From NCBI GenBank assembly GCA_036346225.1, contig JARFIW010001453.1, positions 248,001 to 312,000 on the forward strand: a DNA stretch of 64,000 nucleotides. Direction: 5' to 3'. The translations under genes were made by a program, and so were the position numbers. This document shows positions 36,002-46,990 of this stretch, piece after piece (positions within the stretch are counted from its first letter, which is position 1; every line of letters starts with the position of its first letter). Under the pieces are notes generated by a model that ran no database searches, had not been told where the DNA came from, and was given only the letters and a program-made list of their open reading frames with translations. This DNA is from Platerodrilus igneus. Lineage: Eukaryota; Arthropoda; Insecta; Coleoptera; Lycidae.

Positions 36002-36358
36002 TGTTCAGACTTGTCCCTTTCTGATTAATTTTATTGTAGTGTAATTTACTTTAACATACATACAGGGGGTGATTTGTATCGCAAAACAGGCAGATTATAA
36101 ACCTTTCACGAAATACGTTTATATGTTTTTGTGTAACTTAATAGTAGCCAGGGGACGAATGTAAACGTTTTGTTTTTGTTTTTAGGTGTTGACATTAAGT
36201 ACTGTCAAGTGCATGTAAACATTTTTCAATTAGAAATATATACTTTCTTTTAAGAGTATAAGTTTTCTTTGTAGGAGCACACTCAACGGAGGGCCACACT
36301 CAGGGATGCACCCGATTAACTATGTTACACTCACGTTATGTTATATAAACCATCATCA
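36002..36358 (+). repeat. 5' LTR of the BEL/Pao element
   Basis: Begins TGTTCAGACTTGTCCC and ends AACCATCATCA; the direct repeat lies at 40576-40933. The flanking CTGTC (35997-36001) and ATGTC (40934-40938) agree at four of five bases and are probably the target-site duplication. TTGGTCCTAG just downstream of the LTR is the start of a BEL-type primer binding site. Confidence 0.85.
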
Positions 36359-36483
36359 TATTGGTCCTAGATTTTGAGCTAGATTGCTATCCGAAGCAGC
36401 TAAACGTCACACCAACTGAGTATGCAGTCAACCTGCTTTCCTTTGCATTCAGCGAGGTATTCAGGTACACAAATTAACACAAA

Positions 36484-39400
36484 ATGGAAATTTTAAAATA
36501 TAAACGAGGTGCTACTAAAGCCAAAATTACTTAATTTAAAACTTGGTTGGAAGTTAATATTCAGGGACTTGATATTAATCACTTAAAAATGTGAAGAGCT
36601 TGTTTGGAATCATTGCTAGATGAATATGAGGTTATTCAGAGTGAAATGGAACAAGAAACGAAGATGATTGACACACAGGAAAGAGAATCCTTTGAAGGCT
36701 ACTAGTATGAAATGCTTGCAAATGCAGACAATATTTTAAACAAAACTTCATCGGTAGTTGTTCCAAGAAATGATTCAGTTTGCAATCCCAATAATCACAT
36801 TCTTGAAGTAAAGCTTTCTCCGATTCAGTAGCGGCTCATTGCAAGGCAGGAATAATTTTATTGATCTTTTCCAATCACTGGTAGATAAAAATTCTTCATT
36901 AACGACAATTCAAAAGTTTTTACTTGAAGTCGTTTCTTAGGGGTGACGCATTGCATCTAGTTGTTCTGGAGACAACAGAAAGCAATTATCTAGTAGCATT
37001 AGAATTGCCGAAAAAACGTTTTGAAACTAAAAAATTAACAACATTAAGCCACGTAAAATCTTTGTTGGAATTGCAAGATGCTTCAAAGCAGGGCTATTCA
37101 CAACTACGGAAATTTGTAGACACCTTTCAGATGCACAATAGAGCCTTATAAGCAAAAGAATATAGTGAATGGCAAATTCTATATTTGTTACTAGTATTTT
37201 TGCTGTCAGGGAAATTAGATAAAAACATCTTAAAGGATTGGGAAACAAAGACTGCAGACAAAGAAGATTTACCAACATATGAAGAGTTCTGTGAATTTTT
37301 GCAGCACAGGTGCAACTTGTTAAAATGTTTAGAGAGAAAATCTGATCAAATTCCTCAAAATGTTCCATACAAGTCTTCCCAAGTTAAGTTCAATTCACAA
37401 AGGCATGCTTATACCCATGCATCCTGTTTAGCCACACAGGAAAAATGGGAAGGGTTGTTGGTTTTGTAATAAAGCACACAATTTTTATGCCTGTGAAAAA
37501 TTCTTAAAGATGTCTGTTTAAGAACAAGATGAAGAAGCAAGACATTTGGAATTATCTACAAATTGTCTTTTCTTTAACAACCATACAGCAATCCAAACAA
37601 AGCGAGTTCTTGTAAAATTTGTCTTAAAGAACACAACACATTGTTGCGCAGCGATGATCCTACATCCCAGATAAGTAACCAAATATCTCATAATGCCTTG
37701 CAGACAACTGCGTCAAACTGTGTAGATACGCATTACATTCTGCGGGATGCCATAAATGTTTTGCACACAAGCCTTGTAGAAGAGGTTAAAATATTCCCTT
37801 ATCGCATACAGAATTACAAAAAACTACCAATGATTCTGCTTATTTACAAGTTTTGTTAACTACGGCGATTGTACATGTAGTGTATGAAGAGCACATTTCA
37901 TGTCGTTTACTGTTAGATTCAAATTCACAGTGTAATTTTATTACAAAACCATTTTGTTCTACAATTGGAGTAAATCCTCACTCTGAAATGATGACTATTA
38001 GATGACTTAGATGACTTCTATGTTGATGACCCATTGACAGACAGTCATAATGAACAAGAGGCAAAACAATTATATGAAGAAATCACACATATTTTAGAAA
38101 AAGGCTGCTTTAAATTAAGAAAGTGACATTCGAGCCATTCTAATATTTTATCGAAGATAGGACGGCGTTCTTAAGTTTTGCATTAATACCACACAAGAAA
38201 AGAGTTATACAAAACGTCGCATTTTATCGAGTATAGCACAGATTTTTGATCCACTTGAATTTGTGGGTTCAGTTACCACAGTAGCTAAACTAATCGTGCA
38301 AGAACTATGGTTATTAAATGTTAATTGGAATGGCATCGTACCATAAAAGGAACATCAACACTGATCTAATTTATACACACAATTATCATTGTTAAATGCA
38401 TTAAAGACACCTAGGAAAATCACGGTATTCACAAACTACCAGTCACTTCAATTACATGGTTTCTGTGAGGCAAATAAAAGGGCATATAGAGCTTGTGTCT
38501 ACAGTTGGACTACAAGTAAAAATGCAGTGCACTCGGCAAGGCTTCTGTGTTCCAAAGGCAAGGTAGCACTGCTAAAAGTAATAACTATATACAGACTTGA
38601 ACTATGCACAGCAGTTTTGTTAGCAAGACTAATTTATAAATTGAAGGTCTGCTTTCAGCACACTATTGAGTCCATATATTTATGAACAAGTTCCACAATA
38701 GTGCTTCGATGAATTTCAGCCACTTCTAACACATGGAAAAACTTAGTAGCTAATGGGATTTCAGAAATTCAATGTAACACAAACGTTTTCGCTTAGAGAC
38801 ATGTCGATATATTGGAGAATCCTGCAGATATTATTTGTCATTACCACATGATCTGGTAAAAAGTGAGTTATGGTGGGATGGGTCTAAAGGGCTACACAGA
38901 GATTTGCCAATAAAACCAGAAGTTATATCTAGTACCTTGTCTGAAGCTGTAGACGCCCAGGTTAAAACCAAGGCAAAATAATTAAGTTGTTAATTATTTG
39001 AACGCACATGTAGTTTGGGATGTTTCTTTAATTGAAAGGTATTCATCGCTCATTAAATTATAATGGGTTGTTGCATATTGTTTACGCTTTAGAAACAAAC
39101 TTAAAGGAAATTTAATAGCCAGTGAACTCTATGCAGCTCTCATGTGCATAGCTAAAGTCGATCATTCTCAGGCATTTGCAAACGAAATAGAGAGGTTGCG
39201 TAAACACAAGGAGGTGCATAGGAGTAGCAAACTTCCTGATTTAGCCTGTTTTTGGACGAAAAGGATCTAATAAGGGTTGGAGGGCGAATACATAAATCAA
39301 TACTTCCATTTGAATTTAGACATCCTCTAGTTTTGACCGAGTTATTGATAGATCATGAACACAAAAAATTGCTACATGCTGGCTCACAAGCATTTCTTGA

Positions 39401-40486
39401 ATCGTTAAGAAGCGAATATTGGCCACGTGCAGGAAAAACTCCATAAAAAGGATTGTTAGAAAATGCTTAATTTGTTTCAGACACAAATCTGCAAGTAGTA
39501 TTCCTTTAATGGGAAATTTACCAAAACAATGAGTAAATCAGTATTGACCATTTTTAAATATGGGAATCGATTATGCCGGTCCAGTAACAATTAAAGAAAG
39601 TCATCGCCATGGATGCGCTAATACTCATTTATGTTACATTGTCATATTTGTTTGCTTTTCCACCAAGGCAGTTCACCTGGAGTAATCTCACATCTGACGC
39701 ATTTCTTGCTGCGCTAAAATGTATGATGGCATGACAAGTACGATGTGCTAATATTTATTCAGACAATGTCACAAATTTTATGAAGGGCAATAAAGAGCTT
39801 AAGGGATTAAAATTCCTTGCTCTTCAAAATAATTGGATTAAAATTGAAGACTATGCTGCAAATAACAACATAAATTGGTATTCTATCCCTCCTAGCACAC
39901 CAAAATTTGGAGGTTTATGGGAGGCGGCAGTCAAGTCATTGAAGTATCATTTAAGACTGATCACTGAAAATTCAGTTTCTACATTTGAAGAGTATTACAT
40001 TTTTTAGTTTAAGTTGAAGGTTGTCTCATTCATGTCCTTTAGTACTGATGTCTGAAGATTTTAATGAATTTTCCATACTGACGCCAGCACATTTCCTCAT
40101 AGGCGAGTCTTTGACAACAATACATGAGCCCAACTATGTTGATATTCCTGTTAATCGGTTAGCACAATGGGATGGGATTGTGTCCAACAACTGAATCAGC
40201 ACTGGTTGAAGAGGTGGTCATCCGAATGCCTTGCATACCTTCAAAATCATCCAAAGTGGAGAATATCTACAAAAATTTTAAAGGAAGGCCAACTTGTGTT
40301 ACTAAATGAGGACAAGATTCCAACGGCACAATGGAAGGCAGGTTGAATACTACAAGTGTATCCAGGATAAGATTCGGTGGTTCGTGTTGTGCTTGTAAAA
40401 ACTGCAAATAGTGTTTTTAAGTACGCCACAAGCAAGGTGTGTGATCTTCCTATAGAGGAAAATATCAGTAGTATGATATGAACCAT
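36484..40486 (+). pseudogene. BEL/Pao gag-pol, heavily decayed
   Basis: Pieces in order, read across many stops and shifts. The gag start is MEILKYKRGATKAKIT, with the DUF1759-type region near 36840-37470 (FLRGDALHLV, then LRKFVDTFQMHNRAL, then KEDLPTYEEFCEFLQHRC). A protease-like LLLDSNSQCNFITKPF lies near 37905-37960. The reverse transcriptase tail shows FYVDDPLTDS near 38013. The Pao peptidase_A17/RNase H-type region has LHGFCEANKRAYRACVY and IYRLELCTAVLLARLI (38450-38640). The integrase includes LIRVGGRIHKS, GIDYAGPVTI (39560), STKAVHLE, ASDN-type and FGGLWEAAVKSLKYHL (39905-39950). A C-terminal DUF5641-like stretch (EGQLVLLNEDKIPTAQW) ends at about 40486. Most of the reverse transcriptase is deleted. 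Inactive. Confidence 0.8.
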
Positions 40487-40575
40487 TTAGCTTTAGATTC
40501 ATTGATCTTGTGATAATTGACACTTATTTTTAATTATTGTGTTTCTGTTGGGATTCTTTCAAGTCGGGCGATATA

Positions 40576-40933
40576 TGTTCAGACTTGTCCCTTTCTGATT
40601 GATTTGAATGTAGTTTAGTTTACTTTAACATAGTGCAGAGGGGTAATTTGTATTCCAAAACAGGCATTTTATAAATCTTTCACGAAGTATGCGTATACGT
40701 TTTTCTGTAACTTAATAGTAGCCAGGGGATGAATGTACAAGTTTTGTGTTTTGTTTTTGGGTATTGACATTAAGTATTGTCAAGTGCATGTAAACATTTT
40801 TCAACACGAAATATACAATTTCTTTTCATGAGTATAAGTTCCTTTTGTTGGAGCACACTTAACAAACACCATACTCAAGGACACACCTGATTAACTATGT
40901 TATGCTGATGTTATGTTATATAAACAATCATCA
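40576..40933 (+). repeat. 3' LTR of the BEL/Pao element
   Basis: Direct repeat of 36002-36358, from TGTTCAGACTTGTCCC to AACAATCATCA, about 358 bp with many substitutions. Divergence by eye is far greater than for gypsy element 2, so this insertion is older. Confidence 0.85.
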
Positions 40934-40938
40934 ATGTC

Positions 40939-41281
40939 ATTGTTTTGGAAGTTATGAATGTTATTTTATTTCCCCGATAAAAAATCTACGACCACTGCGA
41001 GCTACTCCCGGAATTAACTGCTTAATATTATTGTTTTCAAATTTTCCTCTCCATGTCAATTTAGTTCACAATTTAGCAGCTGTTTTGCTTGTAACAACTT
41101 GTAATGATTGCCCTAACAAATTAGACATAACGTCAACTTTACTTACTATATTCTTAAATGACATGGTACAAACCCAGAAATAGATATCAATTGATGATAT
41201 TTGTAATTCTTTAAAATTTTCAATTGGTGTTATGTATAAACAACATATTTATAATTTTATTTTCTTAATTTTTGGTTTTAG
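40939..41281 (+). other. 3' end of CRELD intron 2
   Basis: About 340 bp of AT-rich intron with a T-rich tract before the TTTTAG acceptor. An open frame at 40902-41183 has no domain and is not conserved-looking. Confidence 0.5.
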
Positions 41282-41515
41282 GTTGTTTAAACTGTACATC
41301 AGGATGGCTAATGGAGGCTGGAAAGGGATGTATTGATATTAATGAATGTTTTGGTTCCAGACCTGTTTGTGAACCTTCAGAGTTTTGTGTTAATTCTGAG
41401 GGATCTTATGAATGCTTAAATTGTGATCCTTCTTGCTACGGATGCACTGGAGATGGTCCAGATATGTGTATTTCTTGTGCTAGTGGATATATCTTAGTTG
41501 ATAATATTTGCATTG
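41282..41515 (+). CDS. Creld: CRELD family protein, coding exon 3 (calcium-binding EGF and furin-like repeat)
   Basis: It completes the split glycine codon from exon 2 and reads GCLNCTSGWLMEAGKGCIDI. A calcium-binding EGF consensus follows (DINECFGSRPVC, then FCVNSEGSYECLNC), then a furin-like cysteine repeat (CDPSCYGCTGDGPDMC, then CISCASGYILVDNIC). The phase-1 donor GTAAGA begins at 41516 and the following intron is only 43 bp. The cysteine spacing matches the CRELD family, in which this part precedes the membrane region. Confidence 0.9.
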
Positions 41516-41558
41516 GTAAGAATTTTTTTTATTTTTCTGTCTATGATTTTTGTTGTAG

Positions 41559-41776
41559 ATTCTAGTTCTGAAGATAGGAAACAGTATGTATTTTTAATGA
41601 GATATTTGACATACTTAGGTTTAGCTATTGCCACATGTATTATACTTCAGCGCAATATAACAATAGCTGCCATTGTAGGCACGTGTGTAGCTGCGTATAT
41701 TGCAGCATCTGAATACATACTAAATTCACAACCATCTGTTATTGAAAGTATAGTGCCACATATACCAAAAAACTAA
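41559..41776 (+). CDS. Creld: CRELD family protein, coding exon 4 (membrane helices, stop)
   Basis: It follows TTGTTGTAG and completes an Asp codon. The segment YVFLMRYLTYLGLAIATCII (helix 1), a short QRNITI turn and AAIVGTCVAAYIAASEYIL (helix 2) form the paired C-terminal hydrophobic segments typical of membrane-anchored CRELD1. A short tail ends VPHIPKN and TAA at 41774-41776. The total joined length, 370 residues, is a little shorter than vertebrate CRELD1 but holds all of its blocks. Confidence 0.9.
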
Positions 41777-41808
41777 TATAGTCTTTGTACTTTTAGTAAA
41801 TTAATTTA

Positions 41809-41814
41809 AATAAA
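41809..41814 (+). promoter_or_regulatory. CRELD polyadenylation signal
   Basis: AATAAA 33 bp after the stop codon, in a T-rich context. A very short 3' UTR follows from this if it is the one used. Confidence 0.6.
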
Positions 41815-42739
41815 TATTTTAAATTTTTGTTTCACACTATTCAACAACTGGTATAATTTTTCCTTTTTATATGATCATCCGGCCCTTAAATAGCCATAGA
41901 TTTTCTACAGGGGATTTTCGTGGAAATAATAAAACACAAGTAGGCATGAGATTGGATGTGAACTGAAATACTCAAAACTGGAGAAATCCCCTATATGTTA
42001 TTTACTTTTTATTTTAAAGCAATTCATAAATATATTGTCAACTAAAATAAAAATTTCCATTTGTATCACTTTAGTATAAAGTGTAAAACTTCACTTAATA
42101 ATATTTCAATTCATTAAGTCGGGGCATCAGGAATTTAAATGGGTTTCAAGCATGTGAAAGGCACTCCATGTTGTCATTTTTAAAAAGTAAATTAACTATT
42201 TAGCATTGAAGTTATCCGTTTATAAAAGAGATATGAAAATTAATTATGAATATGGAAGTGGTGAAAAACTAAGTTATCTATCTGCGTAATGAAGTATGTC
42301 CTAAACTGGGGAGAATTTAGGAATTCAATTGATTCCACAATTGTAAATAAATTAAAATACTTTTTAAAAGCCTTTAATCATTGAACATAAGTTTTATGAA
42401 ATATAAACCAGCAAAATATTTAATAAGGGTGTTTAGTACTATTGTTAAAGTTTTGATAGTTTGGATAAAGATATTACTCTAGTTAAAGCTTTAATGTAGT
42501 TACAGAGATTTCTTTGGTTAATAGGCAAAAGACTGTGTCATTAATCAGCTATGTTAGAAGGTTATTAAATTTAGGAAAACAAAAGGGCTGCCATTCTTAA
42601 TGGACATGCACCTTGAAGAAGTTCTAGATTACTAGAACGGTTGTAACAGCTTGAGTGTCCCAGTTAGCTAAAGAGCCATACTAAAGGTTTAACCAAATTA
42701 GTGGGGTCTCTATTGAGGAACTAGACTAATACAGGTCCC
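41815..42739. other. Intergenic sequence, no gene
   Basis: AT-rich up to about 42570. From about 42580 composition shifts toward the LINE that follows, so the LINE's decayed 5' part may begin here. Confidence 0.4.
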
Positions 42740-44600
42740 CGAAAGAGGACAGCAGCTCTTTTGGCAAGGGTAAAGGAGTGGTAGTAGGTTCATTTGGTTT
42801 AGGCACGAGAAACTACAGTGAAAATAGGTTGGTACAATTCTGCGATAAAAACAATTTAACCATCACAAACACATTATTTCAACATCATGGTAGAAAACGA
42901 TACACGTAGAAAATGTCAGGAGATTAGGGAAGATATCAAATAGATTACATTCTTGTTAGACAACGGTTTAGGAATCAAGTAAAACACTGTAGAAGCTACT
43001 CAGAAGCAGATATAGACCCTGACCACAACATCGTAATTATGAAGACCGTGCTTAAATTTAAAAATTTGAAAAAGGGAACGGGGAAAAGTCAAATGAATTG
43101 CTGAAAAACATTGGGTAAATTTCTGATATGAAGGAAGTAGAAACAGACTGGAATAACTTTAAATCCAGCTTAGGCATGGGGGCCAGAGATATTCTGGGGC
43201 ATACACAAAAAGAAAATAAGAAACTATGGATAACAAAGGATATTCTGAATTTAACAGAAGAAAGACGAAAATACAAAAACAGACCAGATGAAGCAGGAAA
43301 ACAGATACAAAGCCATACAATGGGAAATTATTTTGCAGAAAAGCTAAAGAACAATGGATTGATGAAAAGTGCACAGAAGTACAAACTAAGATGGAAATAA
43401 GAAAGACACAAAGGATATAAATTAATTAGAATGAATTTTAGGAATATAAAACCGTATCGAAAAAATATAAGGGGCGTGGAATGAAACATCATAATAGTAA
43501 ATGTGGAGAAAGTGATTAGATGCCAAGAATATATTAGGAATTTATATGCAGAACAAGAACTAGCAGCACTAGAACAGGAATCAGACATTGAAAAGGATGA
43601 TTATGGTTATCCTACACTTAGAGATGAGTTGGAATTAGCATTAAAGGGTTTGGAAAGTGGTAAGGTACCAGATTTAGACAAGGTGTATGTACAAAGACAG
43701 ATGGAAAAACAAGCGGAAGAAATACTATGAGAAAATCAATTTGAGTTTAGGCGAAACAACAGAACATGGGAGGCTATTTTAGCCCTGAGGGTGATGGAGA
43801 AGACGTTAGAAAAAGGAGAAGGCGTGTATATAGGATTTGTAGATCTGGAAAAAGCATTCGACAACGTAAAATGAAAGAAAATGTTCAAAGTACTAAAACA
43901 GATTGAAATGAGTTTTAAGAATAGACGGATAGTTTATAACTTAAACAAAGAGCAAACAGCTGTAATAGAATTAGAACAGGAACATAGAGAAGTAGATATT
44001 AGGAAAGGGGTCAGACAAGGAGGTGCCCTATCCACATTAATTTTTTAACTTGTACATCGAAGACGCATTGAATACCAGCAAATACAAAAAGACATTTGGA
44101 ATTACTATCCAGGGACAAAAGATTTGCAGATAATATAGTGGTATTAGCATCTAAAAAGGAAGAGTTAAAAGCAGCTCTTAATGAAATGGAAACAGTTCTA
44201 ACAGATCGATACGGTATGAAAAGTAATAAAAATAAAACTAAATTACTAGTATGTAAAGTAGGAGAAAATAGATCAAAAACCTGAATACAGATAGGAAACG
44301 AGAATTTACAAGAGGTTAATGATTTCTGATACCTAGGAAGTCAAATAGTGCAAGATGGGAAAAGTACAAAAGATATAAAACAAAGATTTCAAGGTCATGC
44401 TGCATTTAACAAGAAAACGCAACTACTATATTCAAAGACAACAAACCTAGAAACAAGGAAAAGATTGCTTAAAACATGTGTGGAGCAAACCACTGTATGG
44501 CTGTGAAGCCTGGACGGTAGGAGAAGCAGACAAGAAAAAGATAGAAGCCTTTGAAATGTGTTGCTACAGACGTATGACGAAGATTAAGAACAAATAGGTT
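42740..44600 (+). pseudogene. RTE-type LINE: endonuclease and reverse transcriptase, decayed (5' part)
   Basis: The endonuclease region reads GKGKGVVVGSFGLGTRNYSE, then LVQFCDKNNLTITNTLF, then GRYQIDYILVRQRFRNQVKH and ADIDPDHNIVIMK (about 42780-43040); these are APE-type endonuclease motifs of RTE/BovB-like LINEs. The reverse transcriptase includes DELELALKGLESGKVPDLD (about 43625), then ENQFEFRRNN, GFVDLEKAFDNVK (about 43830), VRQGGALSTLIF (about 44010) and a decayed active site region near 44125. The 3' part includes KTTNLETRKRLLKTC and CEAWTVGEADKKKIEAFEMC (about 44440-44565). Numerous stops and shifts. The element continues at 46345 after an inserted mariner. Confidence 0.75.
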
Positions 44601-45455
44601 CTACGAGGGGTGCTCTATATGTATTGGGAACTGACAACACTAGTGTTGCTAGGTGCGATCTAACGTTTCTTACCTGAAGTTCGACATTTTTGACAATAAA
44701 CATACTTATAACATTTTGCCATATGAACACTATTTGTTTTGTTTTGATTGATTTGAAAATTTCGTATTGGCGAATAAGTGCAATTAACTCGTGAACATTT
44801 TCGTGCAATGATTTTTTACGATTTTCAACATGAATTATCTCCACAACAGTGTCTGAATCGACTTATTTCGACTATTGGGGAAGAACCTCCAACTAAAACC
44901 ACTGTATTTTGTTTATAGTGAATTCAATCATGGTCGTAGTTCATTAGCGGATGAATTTAAAGATCGCCCAAAATCGGATGTTGTGCCAGAAAACATTGAT
45001 GCTGTGCGAGAATTGATAATGCAAGATCGTCATGTGATTTATCGTAAGATTTGGGCATTTCTAGGCATCAGTATGACAAGTATACATTCGATATTACATG
45101 AACATTTAGCTGTGAAAAAGTTACAGCAGTTGACTGTATGGGCCTTACAAGATGAACAAAATTCAACAAAAGTTGTCTGTGCTCGAAGCACTTTGAAGAA
45201 AATGGTTGCCTTTTTTTTTACGGAATAAATGAACATGTCACGACCGTTGCTTTAGAGAATCGTAGAACAGTTAATTCTGCTTGGTATAGAACCATATGCT
45301 TGCCACAAGTTTTCGGAGAAATAGATAAATAAACCAACGACGCCGAATCATTCTTCATTATGATAATGCGAGCTCTCACACATCGTCTCAAACAAGTGAT
45401 TATTTGAGCACTCAAAACATCAAATTGATGAGTTATTCGCTGTATAGTCCTGATT

Positions 45456-45752
45456 AGGCGGCTCCGTGGCGTAGTGGTATGTGTGTGACTACTACGCCCA
45501 AGGTCCCAGGTTCGATTCCCGACACGGTCCGCTTGAAAAATGTTAGGCGAGCATTTTTCACAAAAATACATCCTCGTTCGGATGAGAGGTAAAATGGAGG
45601 TCCCGTGTGTGAGTGTTGTCACGCACGTTAAAGATCCCTACCTTGCTTGGAACAGCAAGGGTTCGGCAAAATTCAAAATTTTCCAGGTAACAAAAACTCG
45701 CTTCCTGGCCAGTGTAGTACCTTCGGGTGGAGCATTGGAAAATCACATGTAA
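45456..45752 (+). mobile_element. tRNA-derived SINE, copy 1
   Basis: The 5' end is tRNA-like: GGCGGCTCCGTGGCGTAGTG contains an A box (TGGCGTAGTGG), and GGTTCGATTCC is a B box at 45509-45519. The 3' CACGGTCCGC pairs with the 5' GCGGCTCCGTG as an acceptor stem. A tRNA-unrelated body of about 220 bp follows, including CACGCACGTTAAAGATCCCT, ending CACATGTAA without a poly(A). The 15 bp TGTATAGTCCTGATT flanks it at 45441-45455 and 45753-45767. Transcription would be by RNA polymerase III. Confidence 0.88.
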
Positions 45753-45767
45753 TGTATAGTCCTGATT

Positions 45768-46064
45768 AGGCGGCTCCGTGGCGTAGTGGTATGTGTGTGA
45801 CTACTACGCCCAAGGTCCCGGGTTCGAATCCCGACACGGTCCGCTTGAAAAATGTTAGGCGAGCATTTTTCACAAAAATACACCCTCGTTCGGATGAGAG
45901 GTAAAATGGAGGTCCCGTGTGTGAGTGTTGTCACGCACGTTAAAGATCCCTACCTTGCTTGGAACAGCAAGGGTTCGGCAAAATTCAAAATTTTCCAGGT
46001 AACAAAAACTCGCTTCCTGGCCAGTATAGTACCTTCGGGTGGAGCATTGGAAAATCACATGTAA
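45768..46064 (+). mobile_element. tRNA-derived SINE, copy 2 (tandem)
   Basis: Same length and orientation as copy 1, differing at about four positions (for example B box GGTTCGAATCC here). It is followed by a third copy of TGTATAGTCCTGATT at 46065-46079, so the arrangement is duplication-SINE-duplication-SINE-duplication. Confidence 0.88.
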
Positions 46065-46338
46065 TGTATAGTCCTGATTTGGCACCTAATGAATTCTTTT
46101 TGTTCCCACAGGTGAAAAACAAACTGCGTGGACAGTGATTTTCAACACCAGAAGAAGCGGTTGATGCATTCAAAGCCCATGTTTTGGAGATATCTCAATC
46201 GGAATGGGAAAATTGGTTCCAACGTATGCAAAAGTGTATCAGTCATAGTGGAGAATATTTTGAAAGACAGTAGATGTTTTCGCACCTTAAGCTTTGTTTT
46301 TGTTACTTATTCCTGATACATACCGAGCACCCCTCGTA

Positions 46339-46500
46339 AAAATGATAGGGGAAGAAAGAAATATGTGGAAAACAGTAAAAATCAGGAGAGATAGGATGAT
46401 AGTCCACATACTAAGACATGAAGGAATAGTGCGGAATATATTAGAAGCAGAGATAAGAAAAAAGAGATAGAGATAGATTAGTTTAGACTGTTTCACACAC
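46339..46500 (+). pseudogene. RTE-type LINE, 3' part after the mariner
   Basis: It reads MIGEERNMWKTVKIRRDRMI, then VHILRHEGIVRNILEAEI, the C-terminal block of RTE-like LINE proteins. It directly continues the protein broken at 44600. The mariner therefore inserted after the LINE. Confidence 0.75.
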
Positions 46501-46990
46501 ATAGGCTGTGGGAATTTCAGGGAAATGTGTGGACTAGCTCAGAAGAAAAATCAATGGAGGTACGTGTCCAACAAGCTCGAAGACGGAAACCTAATGACGA
46601 AAAAATGAATTGTACTTGAATGATGATTATTATAAGCAACTACAGATGTTGCTTTTGCAATATTCTCAACTAATGTTGATTATGCAAAAGGATTCATCAG
46701 AAAACTATTAATTTGGCGAACGGTAAGTGATGGGGGGATCATGGTAGCCACAGGTTGCTTAACCCTCTTCACATGCCACTGAATATTGGTGAAATAGGAT
46801 AAATATTTAGAAAACGATGGAAGGGGTGTCGTGTTGTATCTAACAAGAAAGAGCAACGGCTATTGGCGAAGACAACAAACAGAAACAAGGAAAGACTTGT
46901 TGAAAGCATATGGATGGAGCATGGTACGGTGTGGCTATGAAATAGGAACGGACAGTAGGAGAAACAGACATCCCCAACAGCATGCCAGTA
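46501..46990 (+). other. LINE 3' region and a second small RTE fragment
   Basis: 46840-46970 reads LLAKTTNRNKERLVESIWME then HGTVWL, a diverged repeat of the block at about 44440-44500 of the first RTE. It is therefore a second truncated copy. The rest is non-coding. Confidence 0.5.

Larger units (their letters stand above)
7566..41281 (+). other. Creld: CRELD intron 2, 33,716 bp, filled with transposable elements
   Basis: Donor GTAAGG at 7566 and acceptor TTTTAG ending at 41281; both flanking exons are in phase 1. It contains two Ty3/gypsy elements, a BEL/Pao element, an IS630/Tc1 relic, small TA-flanked elements and a 1.5 kb palindrome, in both orientations. The other two coding introns are 48 and 43 bp. 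The donor and acceptor assignment rests on continuity of the protein family across the gap. Confidence 0.85.
44809..46270 (+). pseudogene. mariner transposase, decayed and interrupted by SINEs
   Basis: It begins MIFYDFQHELSPQQCLNRLI. After a stop it continues EFNHGRSSLADEFKDRPKSD, then VVPENIDAVRELIMQDRHV and ISMTSIHSILHEHLAVKK (helix-turn-helix region). The catalytic half is reduced: HNASSHTS-type residues (about 45360-45385, DNASSHTSSQTSDYL), then SLYSPD / LAPNEFFLFPQVKNKLRGQ, the third catalytic block. That block is split exactly between SPD and LAPNEFF by the SINE pair at 45456-46064. It ends EWENWFQRMQKCISHSGEYF. Stops and a deleted first catalytic region make it inactive. Confidence 0.8.
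44604..46336 (+). mobile_element. mariner transposon inserted in the RTE LINE
   Basis: Terminal inverted repeats CGAGGGGTGCTC (44604) and GAGCACCCCTCG (ending 46336), with TA duplicated on each side (44602-44603 and 46337-46338). The 5' and 3' halves of the LINE resume on either side. Inside is a decayed mariner transposase and, within that, two SINE copies. Confidence 0.88.

Noticed and set aside
40902..41183. Extra CRELD exon just upstream of exon 3
   Set aside because: The frame overlaps the BEL/Pao LTR, has no EGF or CRELD pattern, and exon 2 joins exon 3 in phase with no missing family block.
45458..45535. A true tRNA gene
   Set aside because: A and B boxes and an acceptor-like pairing are present, but the sequence continues into a fixed 220 bp body and occurs twice with target duplications, so it is a SINE head.
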